Shown here in pieces: positions 1 to 6,217 of a stretch of 13,501 nt of DNA. The stretch is from an uncultured Selenomonadales bacterium (GTDB taxonomy: Bacteria > Bacillota > Negativicutes > Selenomonadales > Selenomonadaceae), in contig CAMVIO010000032.1 of assembly GCA_947167555.1 (NCBI GenBank), positions 1 through 13,501 of the forward strand, in the 5' to 3' direction. The position numbers and the translations under genes are program-made. Each line of letters opens with the position of its first letter. Positions within the stretch are counted from its first letter, which is position 1. The notes below the pieces were generated by a model. It worked only from the letters and a program-made list of their open reading frames with translations, searched no databases and had not been told where the DNA came from.

Positions 1-1
1 A

Positions 2-97
2 GTCGCCGCTTCGATGATAATCGGGCGTCTCGAGATTTTCCCGATGCTCGCGCTGCTTCGCCCCGGGTTTTGGAGAAAAGAACGGGGTTGGGATTAA
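2..97 (+). CDS. trkH: TrkH-family potassium transporter subunit, C-terminal end only
   Basis: This is the 3' end of a gene that begins outside the window. The readable tail of 31 residues includes GRLEIFPMLALLRPGFWR and ends at a TAA. It closely matches the C-terminus of the next gene (LLGRLEFFTLLVMLRLDFWR), where the family's conserved Gly-Arg-Leu-Glu segment sits in the last membrane helix. I infer a second TrkH/KtrB-type ion-conducting subunit of a K+ uptake system. Only 30 bases separate its stop from the start of the next trkH, so the two copies are probably co-transcribed tandem paralogues. A regulatory TrkA/KtrA partner is not visible; it could lie upstream. The family call is fairly secure despite the short length because of the paralogue match. 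Confidence 0.8.
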   Translation, partial: VAASMIIGRLEIFPMLALLRPGFWRKERGWD

Positions 98-127
98 AGA
101 AAGCAAGACGGAAAGGGGAGTTTGGGC

Positions 128-1579
128 TTGGCGTGGCGCGTGGTTTTTTATTTTCTTGGGCGCATTGCTTGGGTCTGCGGCATTGCCTTGCTCATTCCTT
201 TTTTTACCTCGGCGGCTTACGCCGACGAAGCGACGTTTTCTTTCGGCTTGTCCATCTTTTGTTGCATCCTGATTGGCGGTGCGGGCTGGAAGGTCGGGTA
301 TATGGAGGAAGGTCTCATGACCGTCCGGGAGGGTATTGCCATCACGGGCCTGGCTTGGATCATGACCGCGTTTTTCGGGATGCTGCCGTATACGCTGGGA
401 GAACATCTTTCGTTTATTGACGGCCTTTTTGAAAGCGTGTCGGGATTCACGGGCTTCGGGGCCACGGTCGTTCCGGCGCCGGAGCTTTTGCCGGAAAGCG
501 TTCTTCTTTGGCGGAGCCTGACCCAATGGCTGGGCGGTCTCGGCATCGTCGTTTTCTTTATTACGCTGCTGCCGAAGGCGGGGCAGAATGTTGTCCACAT
601 GTATGAAGCGGAGTCCGTGGGACCGACGGAGGACCGCATGCGTCCGAGGCTCAAGGAAATGACGGAGGCGCTGGTCGTCATCTATGTCGTCCTGACGGTG
701 ATGGCAGCGGGACTTTTCGCGATTTGCGGCATGCATGCCTTCGACGCGGTCAATCATGCCTTGACGACGATCGGTACGGGCGGTTTTTCCACGCACAGCG
801 AGAGCATTGCCTATTACGACAGCGTCGCGATCGAGATGGCGGTAACATTCTGCATTTTGGTAGCGGGCGTCAGCTTTGCGTTGTATTATCGCGTTTGTGT
901 GCGCGGATGGAAGGCGCTGGCGGAAAACACGGAATTCAAGGCGTATCTTTTGATCTTTGCGGTCGGTACGACGCTGCTTTGGGCGAACCTTTGGCGGGAG
1001 GGCATCTACGGACCGTTGGAAGCTTTGCGTTACGCGACGTTCCAGACGGCGGCGATCTCGACGACGGGCTTCACTTCGGCGGACTTTGACCGTTGGCCGA
1101 CCTTCGCGAAGTGCCTGCTGCTTTTCTTGATGATGGTGGGCGGCTGCGCCGGCTCGACGGCGGCGGGACTGAAGGTCACCCGGGCCGTATTGCTTTTGCG
1201 TATGGCGGCGGCGCATATCTGGCAGCGGATGCATCCGCACATGGTTGTCAGTGTCCGCATGAATGGCCAGGTCGTACCGCCGGGCGTATTGCTCCGCGTC
1301 GGAGTGTTTTTCTTCGTCTATCTGTTTTTCATCGTGTCCGCCTCGGCGCTTATCATGTTTGACGGCGTGCCGATGTTCGACGCGATCGGCATGAGTGTCA
1401 GCGCCGTCTCCACGGTAGGGCCGGCTTTCGGGCTCGTCGGCCCCACGGAAACATACGCGGCTTTTTCTCCGTTCGTGAAAGCGGTGCTTTGCTGCATCAC
1501 GCTTTTGGGGCGGTTGGAATTCTTCACGCTTCTCGTCATGCTTCGCCTGGATTTCTGGCGGGAGAATAAAGGGTGGTGA
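128..1579 (+). CDS. trkH: TrkH/KtrB family potassium uptake protein
   Basis: This is an integral membrane ion-translocating subunit of a Trk/Ktr-type K+ uptake system of about 483 residues, a normal length for TrkH. Hydrophobic helices run throughout. The four pore-loop signatures are recognisable in order: GFTGFGAT (near residue 106), TTIGTGGFS, ISTTGF and STVGPAFG; the C-terminus has GRLEFF. The first filter loop is slightly unusual, since GFTTTGA is more typical. I chose the TTG at 128 because AAAGGGGAG at 112-120 lies 7 bases before it; an in-frame TTG at 122 would sit almost on the ribosome binding site. Family knowledge says the pore needs a cytosolic NAD/ATP-binding TrkA/KtrA partner, which is not in this window. 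It directly follows another trkH copy. No T-rich terminator follows, only the hairpins of the next intergenic region. Confidence 0.93.
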   Translation: MAWRVVFYFLGRIAWVCGIALLIPFFTSAAYADEATFSFGLSIFCCILIGGAGWKVGYMEEGLMTVREGIAITGLAWIMTAFFGMLPYTLGEHLSFIDGLFESVSGFTGFGATVVPAPELLPESVLLWRSLTQWLGGLGIVVFFITLLPKAGQNVVHMYEAESVGPTEDRMRPRLKEMTEALVVIYVVLTVMAAGLFAICGMHAFDAVNHALTTIGTGGFSTHSESIAYYDSVAIEMAVTFCILVAGVSFALYYRVCVRGWKALAENTEFKAYLLIFAVGTTLLWANLWREGIYGPLEALRYATFQTAAISTTGFTSADFDRWPTFAKCLLLFLMMVGGCAGSTAAGLKVTRAVLLLRMAAAHIWQRMHPHMVVSVRMNGQVVPPGVLLRVGVFFFVYLFFIVSASALIMFDGVPMFDAIGMSVSAVSTVGPAFGLVGPTETYAAFSPFVKAVLCCITLLGRLEFFTLLVMLRLDFWRENKGW

Positions 1580-1590
1580 GCAGAGATTTC

Positions 1591-1619
1591 TTGCCATTTC
1601 CCTGTAAAATCGGTATAAT
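1591..1619 (+). promoter_or_regulatory. sigma-A-type promoter for the yaaR-holB-ricT-trmN6-rsmI operon
   Basis: TTGCCA (1591-1596) and TATAAT (1614-1619) are separated by exactly 17 bases, a near-consensus housekeeping promoter. Transcription would start near 1626, so the whole hairpin region at 1644-1774 would lie in the roughly 180-base untranslated leader of yaaR. No other comparable promoter is visible before rsmI ends. Confidence 0.75.
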
Positions 1620-1643
1620 ATTTTTCAAGAAATGTATGATACT

Positions 1644-1774
1644 ACTCTCTGTTAAGATTTTTAAATCTTTACAGAGAGTGCATGAGACGGCATTTGCGCC
1701 GTAGGCGCAAATGTAGCCTGCGAAGCAGGCGTATCTCAGGTCAAAATTTTCATTAAAAATTTTGGTCTGAGATA
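1644..1774 (+). repeat. cluster of four hairpins in the yaaR leader (repeat element or cis-acting RNA)
   Basis: Four inverted repeats follow each other. (1) 1644-1652 pairs with 1671-1679 (ACTCTCTGT / ACAGAGAGT), with an inner AAGATT/AATCTT stem. (2) CATTTGCGCC (1691-1700) and GGCGCAAATG (1704-1713) form a perfect 10-bp stem with a 3-base loop. (3) GCCTGC / GCAGGC (1716-1730) has a GAA loop. (4) 1732-1750 pairs with 1756-1774 over 19 positions, 17 Watson-Crick and 2 G-U wobbles, with loop CATTA. In addition TGAGA (1683-1687) can pair with TCTCA (1734-1738), closing hairpins 2 and 3 into a three-way junction. That uses the same TCTCA that hairpin 4 needs, so two folds exclude each other. None has a proper U-tract, so it is not a classical terminator. 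It could be a dispersed intergenic repeat of this genome or a regulatory leader; the sequence alone cannot decide. Confidence 0.7.
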
Positions 1775-1808
1775 AGTATGAGTAAGCCTTCGGAAGCGAG
1801 GGAACAAT

Positions 1809-2261
1809 ATGGAGATAGGGAAAATTTCGTCGCAGCGGCAGCAGTCGATGCCATCTTCCGTTCACAGCGGGATGCGTCATGTGGAAGAGGCGGATACTTC
1901 GTTCTCGGCGGAGCTGACCGATCAGCGGGGCAACATGACGCGCGAGGAGCTGGAGGCGCTGCTCAAGAAGATTGACGAGCAGGGTGCGAAGCTGACGAAG
2001 ACGCCGACCTATGACGAGTTGCGCGCGTATCGGAGCCTTGTGCAGGAATTTGTCAACGAGGCCGTGGCGAATATGTACGAACTGCATACCTCGGCGGGGT
2101 GGGACCGCATGGGGCGGCAGAAGGTCTATACGACGGTGCGGAGCATCGACGAGGAGCTGGAAAAGATGGCCGAGCATATCCGCTTGGGCCAGTCGGATCA
2201 GCTCGACATCGTGGCAAGCCAGGACGCGATCCGCGGTATGCTCGTGGATCTTTACAGCTGA
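1809..2261 (+). CDS. yaaR: YaaR family protein (DUF327)
   Basis: This is a small soluble, mostly helical protein of 150 residues, close to the 146 residues of B. subtilis YaaR. The family-typical core TPTYDELRAYRSLVQEFVNE is followed by RQKVYTTVRSIDEELEKMA and the C-terminal run DAIRGMLVDLYS. The N-terminal 35 residues are polar and probably disordered. It has no membrane segment or signal peptide. The ATG at 1809 is preceded by GAGGGA (1798-1803) at a suitable distance. Its stop overlaps the holB start (TGATG, 2259-2263), so the two are translationally coupled. The molecular function of DUF327 is not well established; the conserved position before holB is the best clue. Unlike B. subtilis, no yaaQ or tmk lies upstream; trkH is there instead. 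Transcription probably starts from the promoter at 1591-1619 with a long structured leader. Confidence 0.9.
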   Translation: MEIGKISSQRQQSMPSSVHSGMRHVEEADTSFSAELTDQRGNMTREELEALLKKIDEQGAKLTKTPTYDELRAYRSLVQEFVNEAVANMYELHTSAGWDRMGRQKVYTTVRSIDEELEKMAEHIRLGQSDQLDIVASQDAIRGMLVDLYS

Positions 2262-3295
2262 TGGCGGAAGAAAAAGAAGCGGTCGTCTTGCGCGTGCAGC
2301 CGGGCGCGTGGGCGGCAGTCGAAGGGCATGAGAAAACGCGGGCGCGTCTCGCGCGTCTGCTTTCGGAAAGGCGCGTGCCGCACGCGCTTCTTTTTTCGGG
2401 GCCGCAGGGCGTCGGGAAAAAATTGACGGCTCTCGCGACGGCGGCGGCATTCCTCTGCCTTGAACCGAAGGACGGGCTCGCCTGCGGCGAGTGTGCGAGC
2501 TGCAAAGCGTTGGCGGCGGGCACGCATCCCGATTTTTTCGCGGTGCTGCCGGAGACTTCGGGAAAAGCGGCGCGAAGCATCAAGATTGAGCAGATTCGCG
2601 AGATGCGTGGCGCGGTGGCGCGGGCGCCGAAATTTTCGACACGTCGGGCGGTCCTGTTGGACGACGCGGAAACGATGAACGACGCGGCGGCCAACGCGCT
2701 GCTGAAAACCCTGGAAGAGCCGCCGGGAGATACGTTGTTCCTGCTCGTGACCGGGGCGCGGCAGGCGCTCTTGCCGACGATTATTTCCCGTTGCACGCTC
2801 GTACCTTTTGCGCCGCTGGACGATGGGGCGATGTCGCGGGTGTTGGCGGTGCATAATGTACCGGAGGATTTGCGCGGGCCGCTGATCGCGCTTTCGGATG
2901 GAAGCGCAGGGCGGGCACTACGGCTTTTCGCCGAGGACGCGCTTTCGCTCCGCGAGGACGCGATGGCGACGCTGGAAAAGCTGCCGCAGATGACGCCGGA
3001 GACGATATTTTCCATCGGCGAGCGGCTGGGGGCACTCGACCGGGAGCGCCTTTTGGAATGGTTCCGATATCTGCGGATGCTGCTGCGGGACATCCTGGCG
3101 ATCATGGAAGGCTCCTCTTCGCTGATGAACGGGGATTTCAGCGCGCGATTGTTCGCGTTTGCCGGGACGCTTCCAGCGAATCGGGCTTTTGAAGCGGAGC
3201 GGGAAGCGACAGAAGCGGCGAGACGGCTTTCGACCTCGAACGCGTCGCCGCGCTTGATGATAGAAGGTTTTTTGATAAAGGTTGCAGGCAATTGA
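2261..3295 (+). CDS. holB: DNA polymerase III, delta' subunit (clamp loader)
   Basis: At 344 residues this is the usual length. It is the stator-like subunit of the clamp loader that places the beta clamp on primed DNA. The AAA+ fold is clear: the degenerate P-loop GPQGVGKK (residues 47-54); a four-cysteine zinc module just after it (CLEPKDGLACGECASCK); the DEAD-box-like VLLDDAETM with NALLKTLEEPP; and the SRC sensor/arginine-finger motif TIISRC (S176-R177-C178). The C-terminal third matches the helical collar region. The long open frame extends upstream to 2099, but the ATG at 2261 overlapping the yaaR stop is the natural start, giving MAEEKEAVV. The ricT start follows 31 bases after the stop. 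The identification is secure; weak ATP binding is typical of delta' and is inferred here. Confidence 0.94.
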   Translation: MAEEKEAVVLRVQPGAWAAVEGHEKTRARLARLLSERRVPHALLFSGPQGVGKKLTALATAAAFLCLEPKDGLACGECASCKALAAGTHPDFFAVLPETSGKAARSIKIEQIREMRGAVARAPKFSTRRAVLLDDAETMNDAAANALLKTLEEPPGDTLFLLVTGARQALLPTIISRCTLVPFAPLDDGAMSRVLAVHNVPEDLRGPLIALSDGSAGRALRLFAEDALSLREDAMATLEKLPQMTPETIFSIGERLGALDRERLLEWFRYLRMLLRDILAIMEGSSSLMNGDFSARLFAFAGTLPANRAFEAEREATEAARRLSTSNASPRLMIEGFLIKVAGN

Positions 3296-3326
3296 AAGTA
3301 TCTGCTTTGGATTATAGGAGGACAGG

Positions 3327-4520
3327 ATGCAGACGGTAATCGGCGTCCGTTTCAAGCAAGCGGGCAAGATTTATTATTTCGGCGCCGGGACGATGCAAAT
3401 CGCGCAGGGCGACGACGTCATCGTGGAGACGTCGCGGGGGATGGAGTTCGGCCATGTGGCTCTCGGCCCGCGCGAGGTGGAGGACTCGGAGGTCACATTG
3501 CCGCTGAAGGCTGTGGAGCGTGTGGCGACAGACGAAGACCGCGCACAGGTCGCGGAAAACCGTGCGAGGGAAAAAGAAGCGTTCCGCATCTGCGAGGAAA
3601 AAATCGCGGCGCGGGAGCTCGAGATGAAGCTGGTCAGCGTTGAATACACCTTCGACGTCAGCAAGATCATTTTTTATTTCACGGCGGACGGGCGCATCGA
3701 CTTCCGCGAGCTGGTCAAGGATCTCGCGGCGGTATTCCGCACGCGGATCGAGCTGCGGCAGATCGGCGTGCGCGACGAGGCGAAGATGCTCGGCGGCATC
3801 GGCTGCTGCGGACGGCCGCTTTGCTGCGCCACGTTCCTCGGCGATTTTGTGCCGGTGTCGATCCGCATGGCAAAGGAACAGAATCTTTCGCTGAATCCGA
3901 CGAAAATCTCCGGCATCTGCGGGCGGCTGATGTGCTGCCTGAAATATGAGAACGACGTGTATTGCGAGCGGCGGCGCGAGCAGTCGGCGCTCAGAAAGGC
4001 GCAGGCGCCGCATCCCGGCGGGCGCGTGGCAACGATGGAGGGCGACGGCAAGGTCATTTCGATCAACGCTCAGCGGCGTTCGGCGACGATCCTTCTGGAT
4101 GACAGCCGGACGATCGTGGCGTCTTGGGAGGATATCGTCGAGCAGGAAGAGGATCTGTCGGATGTCGCGGCGTTGGCGGCTATCGCGATGCTCCAAAGCG
4201 AAGAGAACGGAGAAGAACGTGAACGCCCGCGCAAACGCGGCGGACGCGGACGCGAGGAACGGAAGGAGCGTCCGCAGCGCGGCGACGGCGAAGGACGGAA
4301 AAAAGGCCCCCGCGCCGAGGGCGAAGGCCCGTCGAAGCGTCGGGGCGAACGCTTTGACAAAGGAGGGCGTCCCCGCAAGGAGCGGGATGGCAGAGGCGGA
4401 AACAAGCACGCGTCCCATGATCGCCCGCCGCGCCGTGAGGAAGGCCGCGGACGTTCGCGCAAGAATTACGCGGAAACGCGGGACGGGGATCATGAAGGGC
4501 GTCCGCCTCGCGAGGAATGA
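3327..4520 (+). CDS. ricT: PSP1/RicT (YaaT) family protein with a long RG-rich tail
   Basis: Residues 1-290 form the conserved PSP1 protein, starting MQTVIGVRFKQAGKIYYF. It carries the two cysteine clusters GCCGRPLCCA (C160, C161, C166, C167) and ICGRLMCC (C198, C203, C204). In B. subtilis, RicT with RicA and RicF forms the Y-complex, which carries iron-sulfur clusters and influences RNase Y-dependent mRNA maturation, sporulation and competence. The protein is 397 residues against about 275 in B. subtilis. The extra ~105 residues (about 292-397) are almost only R, G, E, K, D and P, with RG/RGG-like steps, so the tail is probably disordered and possibly RNA-binding (inference). AGGAGG (3317-3322) precedes the ATG at 3327. 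The 3' end overlaps the next gene by 29 bases. RicA and RicF genes are not in this window. Confidence 0.93.
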   Translation: MQTVIGVRFKQAGKIYYFGAGTMQIAQGDDVIVETSRGMEFGHVALGPREVEDSEVTLPLKAVERVATDEDRAQVAENRAREKEAFRICEEKIAARELEMKLVSVEYTFDVSKIIFYFTADGRIDFRELVKDLAAVFRTRIELRQIGVRDEAKMLGGIGCCGRPLCCATFLGDFVPVSIRMAKEQNLSLNPTKISGICGRLMCCLKYENDVYCERRREQSALRKAQAPHPGGRVATMEGDGKVISINAQRRSATILLDDSRTIVASWEDIVEQEEDLSDVAALAAIAMLQSEENGEERERPRKRGGRGREERKERPQRGDGEGRKKGPRAEGEGPSKRRGERFDKGGRPRKERDGRGGNKHASHDRPPRREEGRGRSRKNYAETRDGDHEGRPPREE

Positions 4521-5229
4521 GCGCGTCGATTCGCTGGACCATTTGGGACGGCGGATCATCCAGCGCACAGACGGCTTCCGTTTTTCGATGGACGCGGTGC
4601 TGCTCGCTCGTTTCCCCAGATACGGGAAAGGCTGCCGCGTACTTGACCTCGGCACGGGGACGGGCGCGATCCCGCTGCTGATGGCGGAGAACGCCGCTTA
4701 CGTCGAGGCGTTGGAAATCGACAGCTCGATGGCGGGTATGGCGGCGCGCAGCGTCTTGCTGAACGGGCTGGAGGAAAAAATTCGTGTGCGTTGCTGTGAT
4801 TATCGGGAAATCCGGAAGCTCGTGGAGCCCGAAAGCTTTGACGTCGTGCTGGCGAACCCGCCTTACGGCAGCGTCTCGGACGGTCCGGTCGCGAAAGGGA
4901 CGCAGGCCGGGGCGCGACAGGAAATGACGGCGACGCTGTCGGACGTCGTTCGGGCGGCGCGATACGCGCTTCGTTATGGCGGAAAATTCGCTATGGTGCA
5001 TCGTCCGGCGCGGCTCGCGGAAATTTTCGCGGCGTTGGCGGCGAATCAGCTTGTGCCCAAGAGAATGCGCTTCGTGGAGCCGAAGGCGGGGAAGTCGGCG
5101 AACCTCGTGCTGATTGAGGCGGTACAGGGCGGCGCGCCCGGTGGCCTCATAGCGTTGCCGACGCTTCGCGTTTATGATGGGAACGGGAATTACACGCCGG
5201 AACTTTTGGAAATCTATGGGAAACACTGA
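4492..5229 (+). CDS. trmN6: tRNA1(Val) adenine-37 N6-methyltransferase family (YabB/TrmN6)
   Basis: This is a SAM-dependent methyltransferase of 245 residues. Motif I is VLDLGTGTGAIP (residues 50-61) and the amino-methyltransferase motif is NPPYG (122-126). The family N-terminus is recognisable: ERVDSL, then RIIQRTDGFRFSMDAVLLA. The family (E. coli YfiC, B. subtilis YabB) methylates A37 of tRNA1(Val). The open frame runs back to 3946 inside ricT, but upstream residues look like an out-of-frame reading of the arginine-rich tail. The ATG at 4492 gives the normal family length, with only a modest GGACGGGG before it, so translation is probably coupled to ricT through the 29-base overlap. In B. 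subtilis yabA lies before and the GIY-YIG gene yazA after this gene; both are absent here. The substrate specificity is from family knowledge, not seen. Confidence 0.88.
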   Translation: MKGVRLARNERVDSLDHLGRRIIQRTDGFRFSMDAVLLARFPRYGKGCRVLDLGTGTGAIPLLMAENAAYVEALEIDSSMAGMAARSVLLNGLEEKIRVRCCDYREIRKLVEPESFDVVLANPPYGSVSDGPVAKGTQAGARQEMTATLSDVVRAARYALRYGGKFAMVHRPARLAEIFAALAANQLVPKRMRFVEPKAGKSANLVLIEAVQGGAPGGLIALPTLRVYDGNGNYTPELLEIYGKH

Positions 5230-5247
5230 AAAATGCGGAGTGATTTT

Positions 5248-6126
5248 ATGGCGGACGATATAGAGCGTGCTGGGGAAGCAAAAAAGCCCGGCACGCTTTT
5301 CCTTTGCGCTACGCCCATCGGCAACCTGGAGGATATGACGTATCGGGCCGTTCGCGTCCTGAAGGAAGCGCCGCTGATTGCCGCCGAGGATACAAGGCAC
5401 ACGCGGCACCTTTTGACGCATTTCGGGATTTCGACGCGGCTCGTCAGCTATCATGAGCACAACAAGGCGGAGAAAGGGCCGGAACTGATCGAGTGGCTGC
5501 TGGCGGGAAACGATCTCGCCTGCGTCAGCGACGCGGGGCTTCCTGGTGTCGCCGATCCCGGCGCGCGGCTCGCCGCCGACGCGATCGCGGCGGGGATTCG
5601 AGTCGTGCCGATTCCCGGCGCGAACGCCGCGCTTTCCGCGTTGATCGCTTCGGGGATTGATACGACGCGATTCTCCTTTGTCGGCTTCTTGCCGAGGACG
5701 AAGGAAAAAAGGCGCGTGTGTCTGTCCGAGATTGCCGGACGCACGGACACGTTGATTTTCTATGAAGCGCCTCATCGTCTCGTCGAGACGATGAAGGCAA
5801 TCTTCGCCGCGCTGGGCGACCGTCCGGCGGTTCTCGCCCGGGAGCTGACGAAAAAATTCGAAGAGTTCCGTCGAGGCAGATTGTCGGAACTTATGGCGTG
5901 GTGCGAGGATAATCCGCCGCGCGGCGAATTTGTCATTGTCGTCGGCGGCGCGGAAGACACGCCGGAGGATGCGCAAACATCCGAGCCGGAGGATGTCGTA
6001 GAAACGGTGCTTGCGCTTGTCGCCGACGGCATGGCGAAAAAGGAAGCCATCCGTGAGACGGCAAAACGAACAGGGCTTTCCCGCCGCGACGTCTATCAGG
6101 CGGTGCTGGAGGCAGAGGGAAAATAG
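5248..6126 (+). CDS. rsmI: 16S rRNA (cytidine1402-2'-O)-methyltransferase RsmI
   Basis: At 292 residues this is the standard length for the tetrapyrrole-methylase-fold enzyme that adds the 2'-O-methyl group to C1402 in the ribosomal P site, using SAM. The signature segments appear in order: LFLCATPIGNLEDMTYRAV (residues 17-35), AEDTRHTRHLL, SYHEHN, VSDAGLPGVADPG, PIPGANAALSALIASG and FVGFLPR. A C-terminal helix-turn-helix-like tail reads KEAIRETAKRTGLSRRDVY. I chose ATG 5248 because GGAG (5237-5240) lies 7 bases before it; an in-frame ATG at 5233 has no such site. It starts 18 bases after the trmN6 stop and is the last gene of the operon, followed at once by a strong terminator. Confidence 0.95.
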   Translation: MADDIERAGEAKKPGTLFLCATPIGNLEDMTYRAVRVLKEAPLIAAEDTRHTRHLLTHFGISTRLVSYHEHNKAEKGPELIEWLLAGNDLACVSDAGLPGVADPGARLAADAIAAGIRVVPIPGANAALSALIASGIDTTRFSFVGFLPRTKEKRRVCLSEIAGRTDTLIFYEAPHRLVETMKAIFAALGDRPAVLARELTKKFEEFRRGRLSELMAWCEDNPPRGEFVIVVGGAEDTPEDAQTSEPEDVVETVLALVADGMAKKEAIRETAKRTGLSRRDVYQAVLEAEGK

Positions 6127-6131
6127 AGGAG

Positions 6132-6166
6132 AAGAAGGCCGTTTCGCGACGGCCTTCTTGATTTTA
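6132..6166 (+). terminator. rho-independent terminator after rsmI
   Basis: AAGAAGGCCGT (6132-6142) and ACGGCCTTCTT (6149-6159) form a perfect 11-bp stem with a 6-base loop, followed by GATTTTAT. It starts six bases after the rsmI stop and ends the yaaR-rsmI operon. Its 3' edge overlaps the -35 box of the metG promoter. Confidence 0.85.
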
Positions 6167-6201
6167 TGGCGCTCGATTGATAAAATAGAGACGCTATTTT
6201 A
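6158..6201 (+). promoter_or_regulatory. metG promoter with an overlapping dyad
   Basis: TTGATT (6158-6163) and TAAAAT (6181-6186) have a 17-base spacer, a good sigma-A-type promoter. The -35 overlaps the end of the rsmI terminator. The -10 is inside the inverted repeat TAAAATAG (6181-6188) / CTATTTTA (6194-6201) with 5 bases between the arms, which could be an operator or a small hairpin at the start of the transcript. No T-box or S-box leader fits in the ~25-base leader. Confidence 0.6.
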
Positions 6202-6217
6202 TTAGGAGGGAACTTTG

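Noticed and set aside
1691..1774. CRISPR array or rho-independent terminator of trkH
   Set aside because: The hairpins differ from one another and have no regular spacers, and none is followed by a U-tract.
1536..2450. 304-residue minus-strand open frame over the hairpin region and yaaR/holB
   Set aside because: No start signal or family features, and it crosses the palindromic leader. It is a shadow frame.
3946..4491. Long in-frame upstream extension of trmN6 inside ricT
   Set aside because: It is an out-of-frame reading of ricT's arginine-rich region; the ATG at 4492 gives the normal family length. A programmed frameshift fusing RicT to TrmN6 was considered, but no slippery site or homologous fusion is apparent.
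4180..5976. 598-residue open frame on the minus strand across ricT, trmN6 and rsmI
   Set aside because: It is a mirror of GC-rich coding DNA; its translation is arginine/histidine-rich low-quality sequence with no domain, and three certain genes cover the other strand.
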